From: Emcibacter sp.
Lineage (GTDB): Bacteria; Pseudomonadota; Alphaproteobacteria; Sphingomonadales; Emcibacteraceae
NCBI GenBank assembly: GCA_021647465.1
Contig: JAKIUQ010000004.1
Span: forward strand, 1-64,000
Direction of reading: 5' to 3'
Length of the DNA stretch: 64,000 nucleotides
Part shown: one piece after another, positions 43,928 through 52,663 of the stretch
Layout of the letters: every line of letters begins with the position of its first letter
Numbering within the stretch: the stretch's first letter is position 1
Made by a program: the position numbers and the translations under genes
Notes under the pieces: model-generated
Seen by the model: only the letters and a program-made list of their open reading frames with translations
What the model was told of the DNA's origin: nothing
Database searches by the model: none

Positions 43928-46900
43928 CTACTCCAGACAGAAAAGATCTGTATTGCCGCCGGTGGCGACGGTGTTGATGGTCAGGGTTTTTTCGGTGGCG
44001 AAGCGATATAGATAGCGGGGGCCGCCGGCCTTGGGGCCGGTGCCGGACAGGCCCATGCCGCCAAAAGGCTGTACGCCGACAACGGCGCCGACAATATTGC
44101 GGTTAACATAAGTATTTCCCACATCAAGCTTTTGATAAATCTCCTCTGCCGTCCTCTCGATCCGGCTATGGATGCCAAGGGTCAAGCCAAATCCTGTAGC
44201 GCGCACCTGATCCAGAACCCTGTCCATATCTTTTGCCTTATAACGAATGATATGCAGCACCGGCCCGAAGACTTCTTTGGTCAATTGATCCAGTGACGTA
44301 ATTTCATAAATACGCGGGGCAAAGAATGTGCCGTTCGCGCAGCCCTCCGGCATTTCAACCACAGCCAGCAACGTCGCTATCTTATCCATGACAGCAACAT
44401 GATCCCGCAACATCCCCCGGGCGCGGTCATCAATCACCGGCCCCACATCGGTGGACAGCACCATAGGATCGCCCATTTTAAGGCAGGCGAGCGCCCCTTT
44501 CAACATATCGATGATCTTATCCGCCACCTCCTCTTGCAGATACAATACCCTAAGCGCAGAACAACGTTGCCCCGCAGACTGAAAGGCCGAGGATATGACA
44601 TCATCCACCACCTGTTCCGGCAAAGCCGTACTGTCAACGATCATCACATTCTGCCCGCCCGTTTCCGCAATCAGCGGCACAATAGCCCCCGCCCGGTTCG
44701 CCAGACTTTTGTTGATGACCTTGGCGGTATCCGTGGAGCCGGTAAAGGCCACGCCGCTAATCCGTTCATCCGCCACCAGCCTGCCGCCTATACCTGCGCC
44801 CGCGCCGGGGAACATATGTAAAATATCACCGGGAACGCCGGCTTCATGAAGGATTTTCACGGCCTCGCCCGCGATGATCGGTGTTTGTTCGGCAGGTTTG
44901 GCAATCACCGCATTCCCGGCGGCCAAGGCGGCGGCCAGTTGGCCCACAAAAATGGCCAAGGGGAAATTCCACGGGCTGATACAGAGAAACACCCCCCGCC
45001 CATGAAGCGAAAGCCTGTTGCGCTCGCCTGTGCAGCCGGGCAATGACAGGGGGGTCTCAAACTCGGCCTCGGCCTGCATCGCATAATACCGCAGAAAATC
45101 TACGGCCTCACGCACTTCTGACAGAGCATCTGCGATGGTTCGGCCAGCTTCCTTGGAAATGATTCCCATGAGGGGCCGCATTCGCATTTCCATCAGGTCA
45201 GCGGCCTTGTTAAGGATAGCTGCGCGGGCCTTTCCGCCCAAATTATCCCAGGCTTTGAAGGCTGAAACGGACATTTCAAGCGCCTGATCAATATCCGAAT
45301 CTTCCGGAATGCCCACGGCGGCAATGACCTCATCCCTATTGGACGGATTGACAATATTCTCTGTCCGGCGGGCCAAAAGTTTCCCGCCCACAATCGGGCC
45401 AATCTTAAAGGGTTTTTCCGTGGCCCGCGTCATTTCCTCTGTCAGATCGGCCATCTCTATGGGGCTCGACAGGTCAAGCCCCATAGCATTTTTGCGGGGA
45501 GCCGCTTCCCGTCCCGAGGCCGACAGAATATCAACGGGCAGCGGAATTAACCCGTGACGGCGGGGGTTGGCTGCCCTGACCAGATCACTGACATCCTGCA
45601 TCAAATTCTCTACGGTGATATTTTTATCCATGAAGCGATTGACAAAGGAGCTATTGGCCCCGTTTTCAAGCAGCCTGCGCACCAGATAGGGCAGCAAATC
45701 CTTATGGGCACCAACCGGCGCATAGACCCGCATATTCACCTTGGGTGATATATTATCCTGAAGCTGGTCATAAAGCAGCTGCCCCATGCCGTGAAGCCGC
45801 TGGAATTCAAAATCACGGCGATCACCGGCAAGCTCCAATATCAGAGCAACGCTATAGGCATTATGGGTCGCAAATTGTCCATAAATCACATCCTGCGCCC
45901 GCATCATGCGCTCGGCGCAAATCTGATAACTAAGGTCTGTTGTCGGCTTGCGGGTATAAACCGGATAATCGGCCAAACCCATTTCCTGCGCATGCTTGAT
46001 CTCGCTGTCCCAATAGGCGCCTTTAACCAAGCGTATCATAAACTTACGAGTTGATTTCTTGGACAATTCGCGGCCCAGACTTATCAGCCAATCCAGCACA
46101 TAAGGCGCGCGTTTTTGATAGGCCTGCACCACAATCCCCAGACCATCCCACGGGCCAAGCTCAGGGTCACGGGCCAAATTCTCAAAAATATCAAGCGATA
46201 TGTCAAGCCGGTCGGCCTCTTCCGCGTCAATCGTAAAGCCAAGGCCATATTTTTTGGCCGCCAGCGCAAGCCTGCGGATTTTCGGATATATCTCGCCCAT
46301 AACAATTTCCGCCTGAGCAAATTCATAGCGGGGATGCAGGGCCGAAAATTTTACGGAAATACCGGGGGCCTCATAAATATTTTCCGCCGCATTATCCTTG
46401 CCAATTTTCTCGATAGCCTGCCTGTAAGCGGAAAAATACTGCGCGGCATCTTCCAGCGTTCGCGCCCCTTCGCCCAGCATATCAAAAGAAAACCGCGTGT
46501 CCGGCCTATTTTCTTTTTGGCCCCGCTTTGCCGCCTCCCCGATCGTGCGGCCCAGAACATATTGCCCGCCCATGATCCGCATGGCCTGCATCACTGCCCC
46601 GCGTATGATCGGCTCGCCCGATTTGGCAATCAGCCTTTTCATCCAGCCGGAAAAATTCTCTGTGACGTCATCCCCTAAATTGACGACGCCGCCTGTCATC
46701 ATTAACCCCCATGTGGAGGCATTTACGAACAACGAGTCCGATTTCCCTTTATGATCAGACCAGTCCCCGGATTGAATTTTTTCTGCAATCAGCTTATCTG
46801 CGGTTAAACCGTCCGGCACGCGCAGCAAAGCCTCTGCCAGACACATCAATGCCACGCCCTCGCGATTTGACAGACCAAACTCCTGAAGAAAATAATCCAT

Positions 46901-47113
46901 GGTACCTTGCTCGTCGCTTTTCAGGCGGGATAAGGCCACCAGTTCGCGGGAGGCGTCAACAATTCTTTGCTGCGCTGCAGCGGACAAGCTTGAGCTTTCC
47001 AGCAGGTTGGCGATACAGAGCTCTTCGTCTGCGTGGGTCGCCGCCCGCAGTATGCCGCGAATTTCGTCAAGATTTTCCGGCCTGTCCTGTGCCTTTTCTG
47101 CCAAAGAATACAT
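43928..47113 (-). CDS. putA: Bifunctional proline dehydrogenase / P5C dehydrogenase PutA
   Basis: A 1061-residue PutA. The FAD proline dehydrogenase barrel lies in about 160-480 (RKFMIRLVKGAYWDSEIKHAQ, then RVYAPVGAHKDLLPYLVRRLLENGANSSFV) and the P5C dehydrogenase domain in about 540-1040, with the catalytic Cys in SAGQRCSALRVLYLQE and the Glu in IAETGGQN. It converts proline to glutamate in two steps. There is no N-terminal RHH DNA-binding domain, so it is not self-regulating; this is the usual type B/short layout in alphaproteobacteria. The start at 47113 is chosen because GGGAG lies five bases upstream; upstream ATG/TTG codons lack a site. Confidence 0.95.
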   Translation of the reverse strand: MYSLAEKAQDRPENLDEIRGILRAATHADEELCIANLLESSSLSAAAQQRIVDASRELVALSRLKSDEQGTMDYFLQEFGLSNREGVALMCLAEALLRVPDGLTADKLIAEKIQSGDWSDHKGKSDSLFVNASTWGLMMTGGVVNLGDDVTENFSGWMKRLIAKSGEPIIRGAVMQAMRIMGGQYVLGRTIGEAAKRGQKENRPDTRFSFDMLGEGARTLEDAAQYFSAYRQAIEKIGKDNAAENIYEAPGISVKFSALHPRYEFAQAEIVMGEIYPKIRRLALAAKKYGLGFTIDAEEADRLDISLDIFENLARDPELGPWDGLGIVVQAYQKRAPYVLDWLISLGRELSKKSTRKFMIRLVKGAYWDSEIKHAQEMGLADYPVYTRKPTTDLSYQICAERMMRAQDVIYGQFATHNAYSVALILELAGDRRDFEFQRLHGMGQLLYDQLQDNISPKVNMRVYAPVGAHKDLLPYLVRRLLENGANSSFVNRFMDKNITVENLMQDVSDLVRAANPRRHGLIPLPVDILSASGREAAPRKNAMGLDLSSPIEMADLTEEMTRATEKPFKIGPIVGGKLLARRTENIVNPSNRDEVIAAVGIPEDSDIDQALEMSVSAFKAWDNLGGKARAAILNKAADLMEMRMRPLMGIISKEAGRTIADALSEVREAVDFLRYYAMQAEAEFETPLSLPGCTGERNRLSLHGRGVFLCISPWNFPLAIFVGQLAAALAAGNAVIAKPAEQTPIIAGEAVKILHEAGVPGDILHMFPGAGAGIGGRLVADERISGVAFTGSTDTAKVINKSLANRAGAIVPLIAETGGQNVMIVDSTALPEQVVDDVISSAFQSAGQRCSALRVLYLQEEVADKIIDMLKGALACLKMGDPMVLSTDVGPVIDDRARGMLRDHVAVMDKIATLLAVVEMPEGCANGTFFAPRIYEITSLDQLTKEVFGPVLHIIRYKAKDMDRVLDQVRATGFGLTLGIHSRIERTAEEIYQKLDVGNTYVNRNIVGAVVGVQPFGGMGLSGTGPKAGGPRYLYRFATEKTLTINTVATGGNTDLFCLE

Positions 47114-47263
47114 TATAACTCCCATCATCAATTAAACTCATAATATAGGGAGCATACCGTATATGCAGTGATATATCCTGCCATTCTCGCGGAATATTCA
47201 ATATTTTATCTATTAAAACGTTATAAATATAGTTTATTATGCTATTTTAAAAAAGGTGACTCT

Positions 47264-48643
47264 TTAACAAGCCACCAAATTCACGGCAAGGCCGCCTTGG
47301 GAGGTTTCTTTGTAAATATCCTTCATATCCTGACCTGTTTGGCGCATGGTCTCGATAACCTTATCCAGCGACACCATATGTTTGCCGTCGCCGCGCATGG
47401 CCAGACGGCTCGCGTCAATGGCCTTGACCGCGCCCATGGCATTACGTTCAATACAGGGAATCTGCACCAAGCCACCGATGGGATCACACGTCAACCCTAA
47501 ATTATGCTCCATGCCAATTTCTGCGGCATTTTCCACCTGCTCTACCGTTCCGCCCATAACCGCCGTCAATGCGCCCGCCGCCATGGAACAAGCCACGCCC
47601 ACTTCGCCCTGACACCCGACTTCGGCCCCGGATATAGAGGCATTTTTTTTATAAAGTGAGCCGATGGCCGCCGCCGTCAGCAGAAAGTCATAAATCCCCT
47701 GCTTGCCCTGCCTGTTATAAAACCGGTCAAAATAGCGCATGACAGCCGGAATAATCCCGGCGGCGCCGTTGGTTGGGGCGGTCACAACGCGCCCGCCATC
47801 GGCATTTTCCTCATTCACCGCCAGGGCCCATAGGTTTATCCAGTCGAGGATCACCGCCGGATCACAAAGCTGGCGCTCCTGACTTGAACGCAAATCTTCA
47901 TAATGCTGGGCCGCGCGCCGATCGACTTTCAAGCCCCCGGGCAAACTGCCGCGCACGTGACAGCCCCGATCAATGCAATCCTCCATAGCCTGCCAGATAT
48001 TATCCATACCGGCCCGCAAATCCTGCGGCCGGGCCAAAGCCGTTTCATTGGCCCACATTAATTCTGCAACACTCAGGTTATTGCTTTCACAAATTTCAAG
48101 AAGCTCATCCCCTGTTCCAAAGGGGTAAGGCACAGGCGTCTGTTCTGGCTTCGGACTGTTTTTACCCATTTGCGCTTCAGATAATACAAATCCCCCGCCA
48201 ACAGAATAAAAATTATCCCGCGCCAGTAAATTTCCGCCCGCGTCAAAGGCTTGAAAAGCAAGACCATTGGTATGATGAGGAAGAACATCTTCCATCCGAA
48301 AAATCATATGGGAGGACTCGTCAAAGGCAATCGACTTTTTACCCAACAAGTTAAGTTTTTTTTCAGCGCGAATTTTTGCCACCGTATCTTTCACAATGGC
48401 GCAATCAATCCTCTCCGGCGCATGGCCCATCAAGCCAAGCAAAAGGGCGCCATCCGTACCATGCCCGTGACCTGTCAAGGCAAGAGAGCCATAAACATTA
48501 ATGTGAATAATATTAATTTCAGGAAATAATCCGGCATCTTCCATCGAAAGCAGAAAACGGCGCGCCGCAATCATGGGGCCTACAGTATGTGAGCTGGAGG
48601 GGCCGATGCCGATCTTAAAAAGGTCAAAAACACTAAAGAACAC
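47264..48643 (-). CDS. sdaA: L-serine ammonia-lyase
   Basis: A 459-residue single-chain iron-sulfur L-serine dehydratase. The N-terminal beta domain starts MFFSVFDLFKIGIGPSSSHTVGPM, the alpha domain carries the [4Fe-4S] cysteines in SGAEVGCQGEVGVACSMAAG and LTCDPIGGLVQIPCIERN. It converts serine to pyruvate and ammonia. A GTG start at 48643 is supported by GGGGAG eight bases upstream. It lies upstream of putA in the same direction, with 150 nt between, giving a small amino acid degradation group. Confidence 0.94.
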   Translation of the reverse strand: MFFSVFDLFKIGIGPSSSHTVGPMIAARRFLLSMEDAGLFPEINIIHINVYGSLALTGHGHGTDGALLLGLMGHAPERIDCAIVKDTVAKIRAEKKLNLLGKKSIAFDESSHMIFRMEDVLPHHTNGLAFQAFDAGGNLLARDNFYSVGGGFVLSEAQMGKNSPKPEQTPVPYPFGTGDELLEICESNNLSVAELMWANETALARPQDLRAGMDNIWQAMEDCIDRGCHVRGSLPGGLKVDRRAAQHYEDLRSSQERQLCDPAVILDWINLWALAVNEENADGGRVVTAPTNGAAGIIPAVMRYFDRFYNRQGKQGIYDFLLTAAAIGSLYKKNASISGAEVGCQGEVGVACSMAAGALTAVMGGTVEQVENAAEIGMEHNLGLTCDPIGGLVQIPCIERNAMGAVKAIDASRLAMRGDGKHMVSLDKVIETMRQTGQDMKDIYKETSQGGLAVNLVAC

Positions 48644-48700
48644 AAGTCAGACTCCCCTAGAAAAATCCATGAAGCTCAACATAAGCTCTTTCAAACTCTT

Positions 48701-48847
48701 TTATTTGATATTCGCGCCTTTATCAACGGACTTGATATGATCAAGCACGCGAAACCATTTGTTAGTTTGACATATTTTCATTGCCTGTGACCGTCCCAAA
48801 CGCCGGATCAGCTGTCTTGCCAATGCTTCAACCGTTTCATCAGCCAT
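48701..48847 (-). CDS. Small hypothetical protein, 48 aa
   Basis: A short frame upstream of sdaA, reading MADETVEALARQLIRRLGRS ... KWFRVLDHIKSVDKG. It is charged and helical, with no membrane segment, and codon use looks like a real gene. An AGGT site lies 11 bases before the ATG. I do not recognise a family. It lies 57 nt upstream of sdaA in the same direction and may be co-transcribed. Confidence 0.5.
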   Translation of the reverse strand: MADETVEALARQLIRRLGRSQAMKICQTNKWFRVLDHIKSVDKGANIK

Positions 48848-49338
48848 ACTATTTACCTGCTCTTTCACTCACTATAAATAAAGCGTACTATTAACCTTAA
48901 TAGCATCACCCTAAATTGTGGCTATTTTAAGCCAGCCATACCCGCTTGACCAGTGAATATTCTGAACTTGGGCATCATTTAAGCCTCCCCCATAACTTTG
49001 TCAATGACTAAGTCACTTTTTCGATCCGGGGGGAGGTTTTGCCTGTATTTCCCCCAGAAAAAATGGTCTCGCGCCCTCATAAACCACAATGGAAAAGTCA
49101 TCACTTTAGGGCCACAACAGTATGAAGAAGGGAAATCATACCCGATAACTTTTTCGATCGCCGGAAAAGCCACGCCGACCTACCCAAATCACAAGCACGC
49201 GAGAACCAAACCGTTGCATATCAAACTTGTCTATGCCCTATCGCCAGAATAGCTTTTCATAAGCAGAATGTGCTGCTATATTCCCATTATATTTAATATA
49301 AAACCTAGATAACCCCGAAAAAAACAGAATAAAATTCT
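48848..49338. other. Intergenic region without supported gene
   Basis: 490 nt between the small gene and the Lrp regulator. One open frame of 84 codons (48998-49252, plus strand) has no ribosome site and an unnatural composition, so I do not call it. The divergent promoters of the sdaA side and the Lrp gene must lie here; none is obvious. Confidence 0.5.
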
Positions 49339-49869
49339 ATGCCGATTGAAAAATACACCGAAAAGCAATTTTCCCTCGACAAGATCGATCAGAAAATCCT
49401 GAATATTCTTCAGGGAGATGGCCGAATATCCAATGTCAAATTGGCAGGGGCCATCAATTTAAGCCCGACACCCTGTCTCGAACGGGTCAAAAGATTAGAG
49501 AAGCAAGGATACATTAAAGATTATGTTGCCCTTTTGAATGCGGAAATGCTGGGCGCGGCACTGGTGTCATTTATCGAAGTATCGCTGGATAGAACAACCA
49601 CAAAAGCCCTTGAGACTTTCCGCAAAGAAATATTGGCAATGCCTGAAGTTCAGGAATGCCATATGGTTGCTGGTGGCTTTGATTATCTGGTTAAGGTCAG
49701 AACACGTGATATGGCTCATTACCGAAAATTCCTCGGCGAAAAGCTATCCACCTTGTCTGATATCAGCACGACCCATACTTATGTGGTCATGGAAGAAGTC
49801 AAAGATACAAGCGCCGTCGATATTCCAAATTCTGACCCAAATGTCCCCCTATGTCCCTTTAATGAGTAA
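49339..49869 (+). CDS. Lrp/AsnC-family transcriptional regulator
   Basis: A 176-residue Lrp/AsnC protein. The winged HTH (LDKIDQKILNILQGDGRISNVKLAGAINLSPTPCLERVKRLE) lies at about 14-56, the RAM domain at about 75-160, with a 15-residue N-terminal tail. The position near sdaA and putA suggests control of proline or serine use, as for PutR-type Lrp proteins of alphaproteobacteria; this is inferred. Its 3' end overlaps or abuts the ferredoxin gene, an unusual partner for a regulator. Confidence 0.9.
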   Translation: MPIEKYTEKQFSLDKIDQKILNILQGDGRISNVKLAGAINLSPTPCLERVKRLEKQGYIKDYVALLNAEMLGAALVSFIEVSLDRTTTKALETFRKEILAMPEVQECHMVAGGFDYLVKVRTRDMAHYRKFLGEKLSTLSDISTTHTYVVMEEVKDTSAVDIPNSDPNVPLCPFNE

Positions 49870-49879
49870 ACCCGAAACC

Positions 49880-50197
49880 ATGACGACAATTACTTTTATT
49901 TCCCCCAATGAACAAAAAACCATCGTTAAAACAGAGGCCGGAAAAAACTTAATGGAAGCGGCTGTTGAGAATGACGTGCCCGGCATTGATGCGGATTGTC
50001 AGGGGGGCTGCGCCTGTGCCACCTGCCATATTCTTATTCCGGACAACTTTAAAAGCTTGATCCCCGCCATGGATGAAGACGAGCAATATTTGTTGGACTT
50101 TCTGGACAATCGACAAAAAAACAGCCGCCTTAGTTGTCAGGTCGAAATTACGGATCAACTGGACGGTATGATTGTTACGGTTCCGGAAGAGGGCTAA
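49880..50197 (+). CDS. Adrenodoxin-type [2Fe-2S] ferredoxin
   Basis: A 105-residue ferredoxin with cluster ligands in DADCQGGCACATCHILIP (C-x5-C-x2-C) and a fourth Cys in NSRLSCQVEITDQLDG. The MDEDEQYLLDF segment is the acidic partner-recognition helix of this family. It carries single electrons to a P450, Rieske oxygenase or Fe-S assembly system; none is adjacent. The ATG at 49880 matches family N-termini (MTTITFISPN). An upstream in-frame ATG at 49862 overlaps the Lrp stop by eight bases and may be the coupled start; neither has a clear ribosome site. Confidence 0.88.
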   Translation: MTTITFISPNEQKTIVKTEAGKNLMEAAVENDVPGIDADCQGGCACATCHILIPDNFKSLIPAMDEDEQYLLDFLDNRQKNSRLSCQVEITDQLDGMIVTVPEEG

Positions 50198-50202
50198 GCC
50201 AT

Positions 50203-50607
50203 TTACCGCCAGCCATGTCCTTTATGATGCCTGCGCTTACCATGGTGAGAATATCGATCATCCGGGATCAGATAAACCACGGTACCATGGGGGGTGATAT
50301 AGAAGGCCGGGCTCATATCATATCTTCTTGCCATTCTTTTATGGGATTTATGGGGCCAATAACGGATGTCATGGCCCCGGTAATGTTCATGTTTTCTATA
50401 ATATTTATGCGCGCGCTTGTGTTTACGGCCATAGGCATGCTCATGCCCGCGATTATTGTTATAATTATAACGGTTATGATCATTGTCATGCCTGTTATAA
50501 TGTTTCTGGTTATGCTTTTCTGAATGAGCCAGGGCAGCATCTGATCCAAAGGCTGCCGTCCCAAATAACATCCCTCCTATCATCACGGCTTTTATGGTCT
50601 GTTTCAT
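50203..50607 (-). CDS. Secreted histidine-rich protein, 134 aa
   Basis: The signal peptide (MKQTIKAVMIGGMLFGTAAF, cleavage near ALA-HSE) is followed by a mature part of about 105 residues very rich in His, Tyr, Arg, Asn and Lys (HNQKHYNRHDNDHNRYNYNN). The C-terminal part (MSPAFYITPHGTVVYLIPDDRYSHHGK) resembles RcnB/YH-rich periplasmic proteins. Metal binding in the periplasm (Ni, Co, Cu or Zn) is plausible from composition only. It follows the valine operon on the same strand with 100 nt between, but is probably separate. Confidence 0.75.
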   Translation of the reverse strand: MKQTIKAVMIGGMLFGTAAFGSDAALAHSEKHNQKHYNRHDNDHNRYNYNNNRGHEHAYGRKHKRAHKYYRKHEHYRGHDIRYWPHKSHKRMARRYDMSPAFYITPHGTVVYLIPDDRYSHHGKRRHHKGHGWR

Positions 50608-50707
50608 TATACGGTTCCTTTTCTTTCAATGAGAATAGAAACAGAATATGGAAAACCGTCTTAATCATTCCTGAATATAAAATCAGGCCGCCGTTCATAT
50701 TGGGGCA

Positions 50708-51592
50708 TTACTTCCGTAACATATTGATAATGCCGGAAAAATCCATATCATCCGCGCTCATTTCTGTGAATTTTTCATATAAATCACGCGAACAAGCGCC
50801 CAGCGGCGTCACCGCGCCGGCTGAGGCGGCCGCTTCCTGAGAGAGCCGCAGATCTTTCAGCATCATAGCGGCGGCAAACCCCGCCTTATAATCATTATTG
50901 GCCGGTGATGTGGGCACCGGGCCCGGCACAGGGCAATAGGAGGTCAGTGACCAGCATTGACCGGATGCTTTCGATGAAATAGCAAATAGTTTTTCCGCCT
51001 CAAGCCCCAGTTTTTCGGCCAGAACAAAAGCTTCGGCGACGGAAATCATCTGTATACCCAACATCATATTGTTACAAATTTTGGCCGCCTGCCCCGAACC
51101 GGCCTTGCCCGCATGAATAATATTGCCCCCCATAGAATTCAGATAATTTTCTGCGGCGGCAAAACCCTCCTCTGTTCCGCCAACCATGAAAGTCAAGCTG
51201 CCCGCAGCAGCAGCGGCAACCCCGCCGGACACGGGCGCATCGACCATTGCCATACCTGCGTTTGTCGCAGCAACGGTGACCTCGCGCGCGCTATCCACAT
51301 CAATGGTTGAACAATCCATCATGATGGTCCCGGGCGACGCGGCGGCGATTAAACCTTCCGGCCCAAGATAAACAGATTTCACATGCCGGCCCGCCGGCAG
51401 CATGGTGATCACCGCATCAACATTCGCGGCGGCATCCACGGCACTGGTGGCGGCACTTGCCCCCTCGGCGCAAATATCTGCGATCACCTGTTCATTCAGG
51501 TCAAAGGCCTTCAGCTTATGGCCGGCCTTTAAAATATTACGGGCCATACCGCCGCCCATATTACCCAAACCAATGAAACCAACTTTTGCCAT
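50708..51592 (-). CDS. mmsB: 3-hydroxyisobutyrate dehydrogenase
   Basis: A 294-residue beta-hydroxyacid dehydrogenase. The NAD-binding motif is VGFIGLGNMGGGMARNI (about 3-19), followed by the substrate-binding DAPVSGGVAAAAAGSLTFMVGG and the catalytic Lys in GKAGSGQAAKICNNMMLG (about 170). It oxidises 3-hydroxyisobutyrate to methylmalonate semialdehyde. Last gene of the valine operon, 15 nt after the hydrolase gene. Confidence 0.95.
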   Translation of the reverse strand: MAKVGFIGLGNMGGGMARNILKAGHKLKAFDLNEQVIADICAEGASAATSAVDAAANVDAVITMLPAGRHVKSVYLGPEGLIAAASPGTIMMDCSTIDVDSAREVTVAATNAGMAMVDAPVSGGVAAAAAGSLTFMVGGTEEGFAAAENYLNSMGGNIIHAGKAGSGQAAKICNNMMLGIQMISVAEAFVLAEKLGLEAEKLFAISSKASGQCWSLTSYCPVPGPVPTSPANNDYKAGFAAAMMLKDLRLSQEAAASAGAVTPLGACSRDLYEKFTEMSADDMDFSGIINMLRK

Positions 51593-51607
51593 CTGCTTAT
51601 CCTTTTC

Positions 51608-52663
51608 CTATAAAACCAGTTCTTTATCGCCTAAATGCTCAAAATGCGCCGTGACCATATCATCCGTTACGGCGTCAATTGTCGCCGGATTCCATGTGGG
51701 GTTTTGATCCTTGTCAATCAGAACCGCCCGCACCCCCTCGTAAAAATCGCTCTGGTAAGACACAATATGGCTGACGATACGATATTCCATTTTCATGGCG
51801 TCATTAAAGGCCATTGCCCCGCCGCGTAATATCTGCTCAATGATGACTTTCATGCTGATCGGTGACATTTTTTCAAGTTTTGACAAGGTTTTTGCCGCCC
51901 AGTCATGGTCAATGGCATCAAGATGATCCATGATACCCTCGATTGTTTCTTCCCCAAAGGCCGCATCAATCAAATCGCGATATTCATCCAGAGGCGCGTC
52001 CCCCGGATCGTCGGCAAAATCTGCAATGATCCGGTCCACATCAATGGCATCCGCTATATCCGCTTCGGCCAGACTTGCAACAAAAGCATCGATTTTTTCA
52101 GATGGCATATAAGAGGTGCCAATACCGGCATAAAGGATATCCGCCCCGCGCAGGCGCGCGCCGGTTAACCCCAGATACAAGCCAAGCTTGCCCGGAAGCC
52201 GCGGCATGAAATAGCTGCCGCCCACATCCGGGATCAGTCCAATGGCCGATTCCGGCATGGCAAACAGGGTTTTTTCCGTGATAATCCGGTGCGATCCATG
52301 AACCGATACGCCAACGCCGCCGCCCATCGTAATGCCGTCCAATAACGCAATATAGGGTTTCGGAAAATGATATATCCGGCTGTTCATCACATATTCCGTG
52401 GCAAAAAATTCGGTCGCCATGTGATGATCTTCCGGGCTGTTCTCGGCCAATGTCTTAACATCGCCGCCCGCACAGAAAGCCTTTTCGCCCGCCCCCTGAA
52501 TGATCACGGCCTTCACCGCATCATCATCGGCCCATTTAAGTAATTTCTGATCCATAAGCCGGCACATATTAGTGCTGAGCGAATTCAGCGCCTTTGGCCT
52601 GTTCAAGGTAATAATGCCCAGACAACCCCGCTCTTCAAATAAAATATCTTCTTCCATGGTCAT
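51608..52663 (-). CDS. 3-hydroxyisobutyryl-CoA hydrolase
   Basis: A 351-residue crotonase-fold protein. It has the oxyanion-hole motif GAGEKAFCAGGDVKTLAE (about 50-68), the second motif LDGITMGGGVGVSVHGSHRI and the catalytic Glu in FAMPESAIGLIPDVGGSYF. The length and C-terminal KMEYRIVSH region distinguish hydrolases from enoyl-CoA hydratases (about 260 aa). It frees 3-hydroxyisobutyrate from CoA in valine breakdown. Its ATG overlaps the stop of the preceding dehydrogenase by four bases. Confidence 0.93.
   Translation of the reverse strand: MTMEEDILFEERGCLGIITLNRPKALNSLSTNMCRLMDQKLLKWADDDAVKAVIIQGAGEKAFCAGGDVKTLAENSPEDHHMATEFFATEYVMNSRIYHFPKPYIALLDGITMGGGVGVSVHGSHRIITEKTLFAMPESAIGLIPDVGGSYFMPRLPGKLGLYLGLTGARLRGADILYAGIGTSYMPSEKIDAFVASLAEADIADAIDVDRIIADFADDPGDAPLDEYRDLIDAAFGEETIEGIMDHLDAIDHDWAAKTLSKLEKMSPISMKVIIEQILRGGAMAFNDAMKMEYRIVSHIVSYQSDFYEGVRAVLIDKDQNPTWNPATIDAVTDDMVTAHFEHLGDKELVL

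Noticed and set aside
48998..49252. Open frame of 84 codons upstream of the Lrp gene
   Set aside because: No ribosome site or recognisable features; an equally long frame exists on the other strand.
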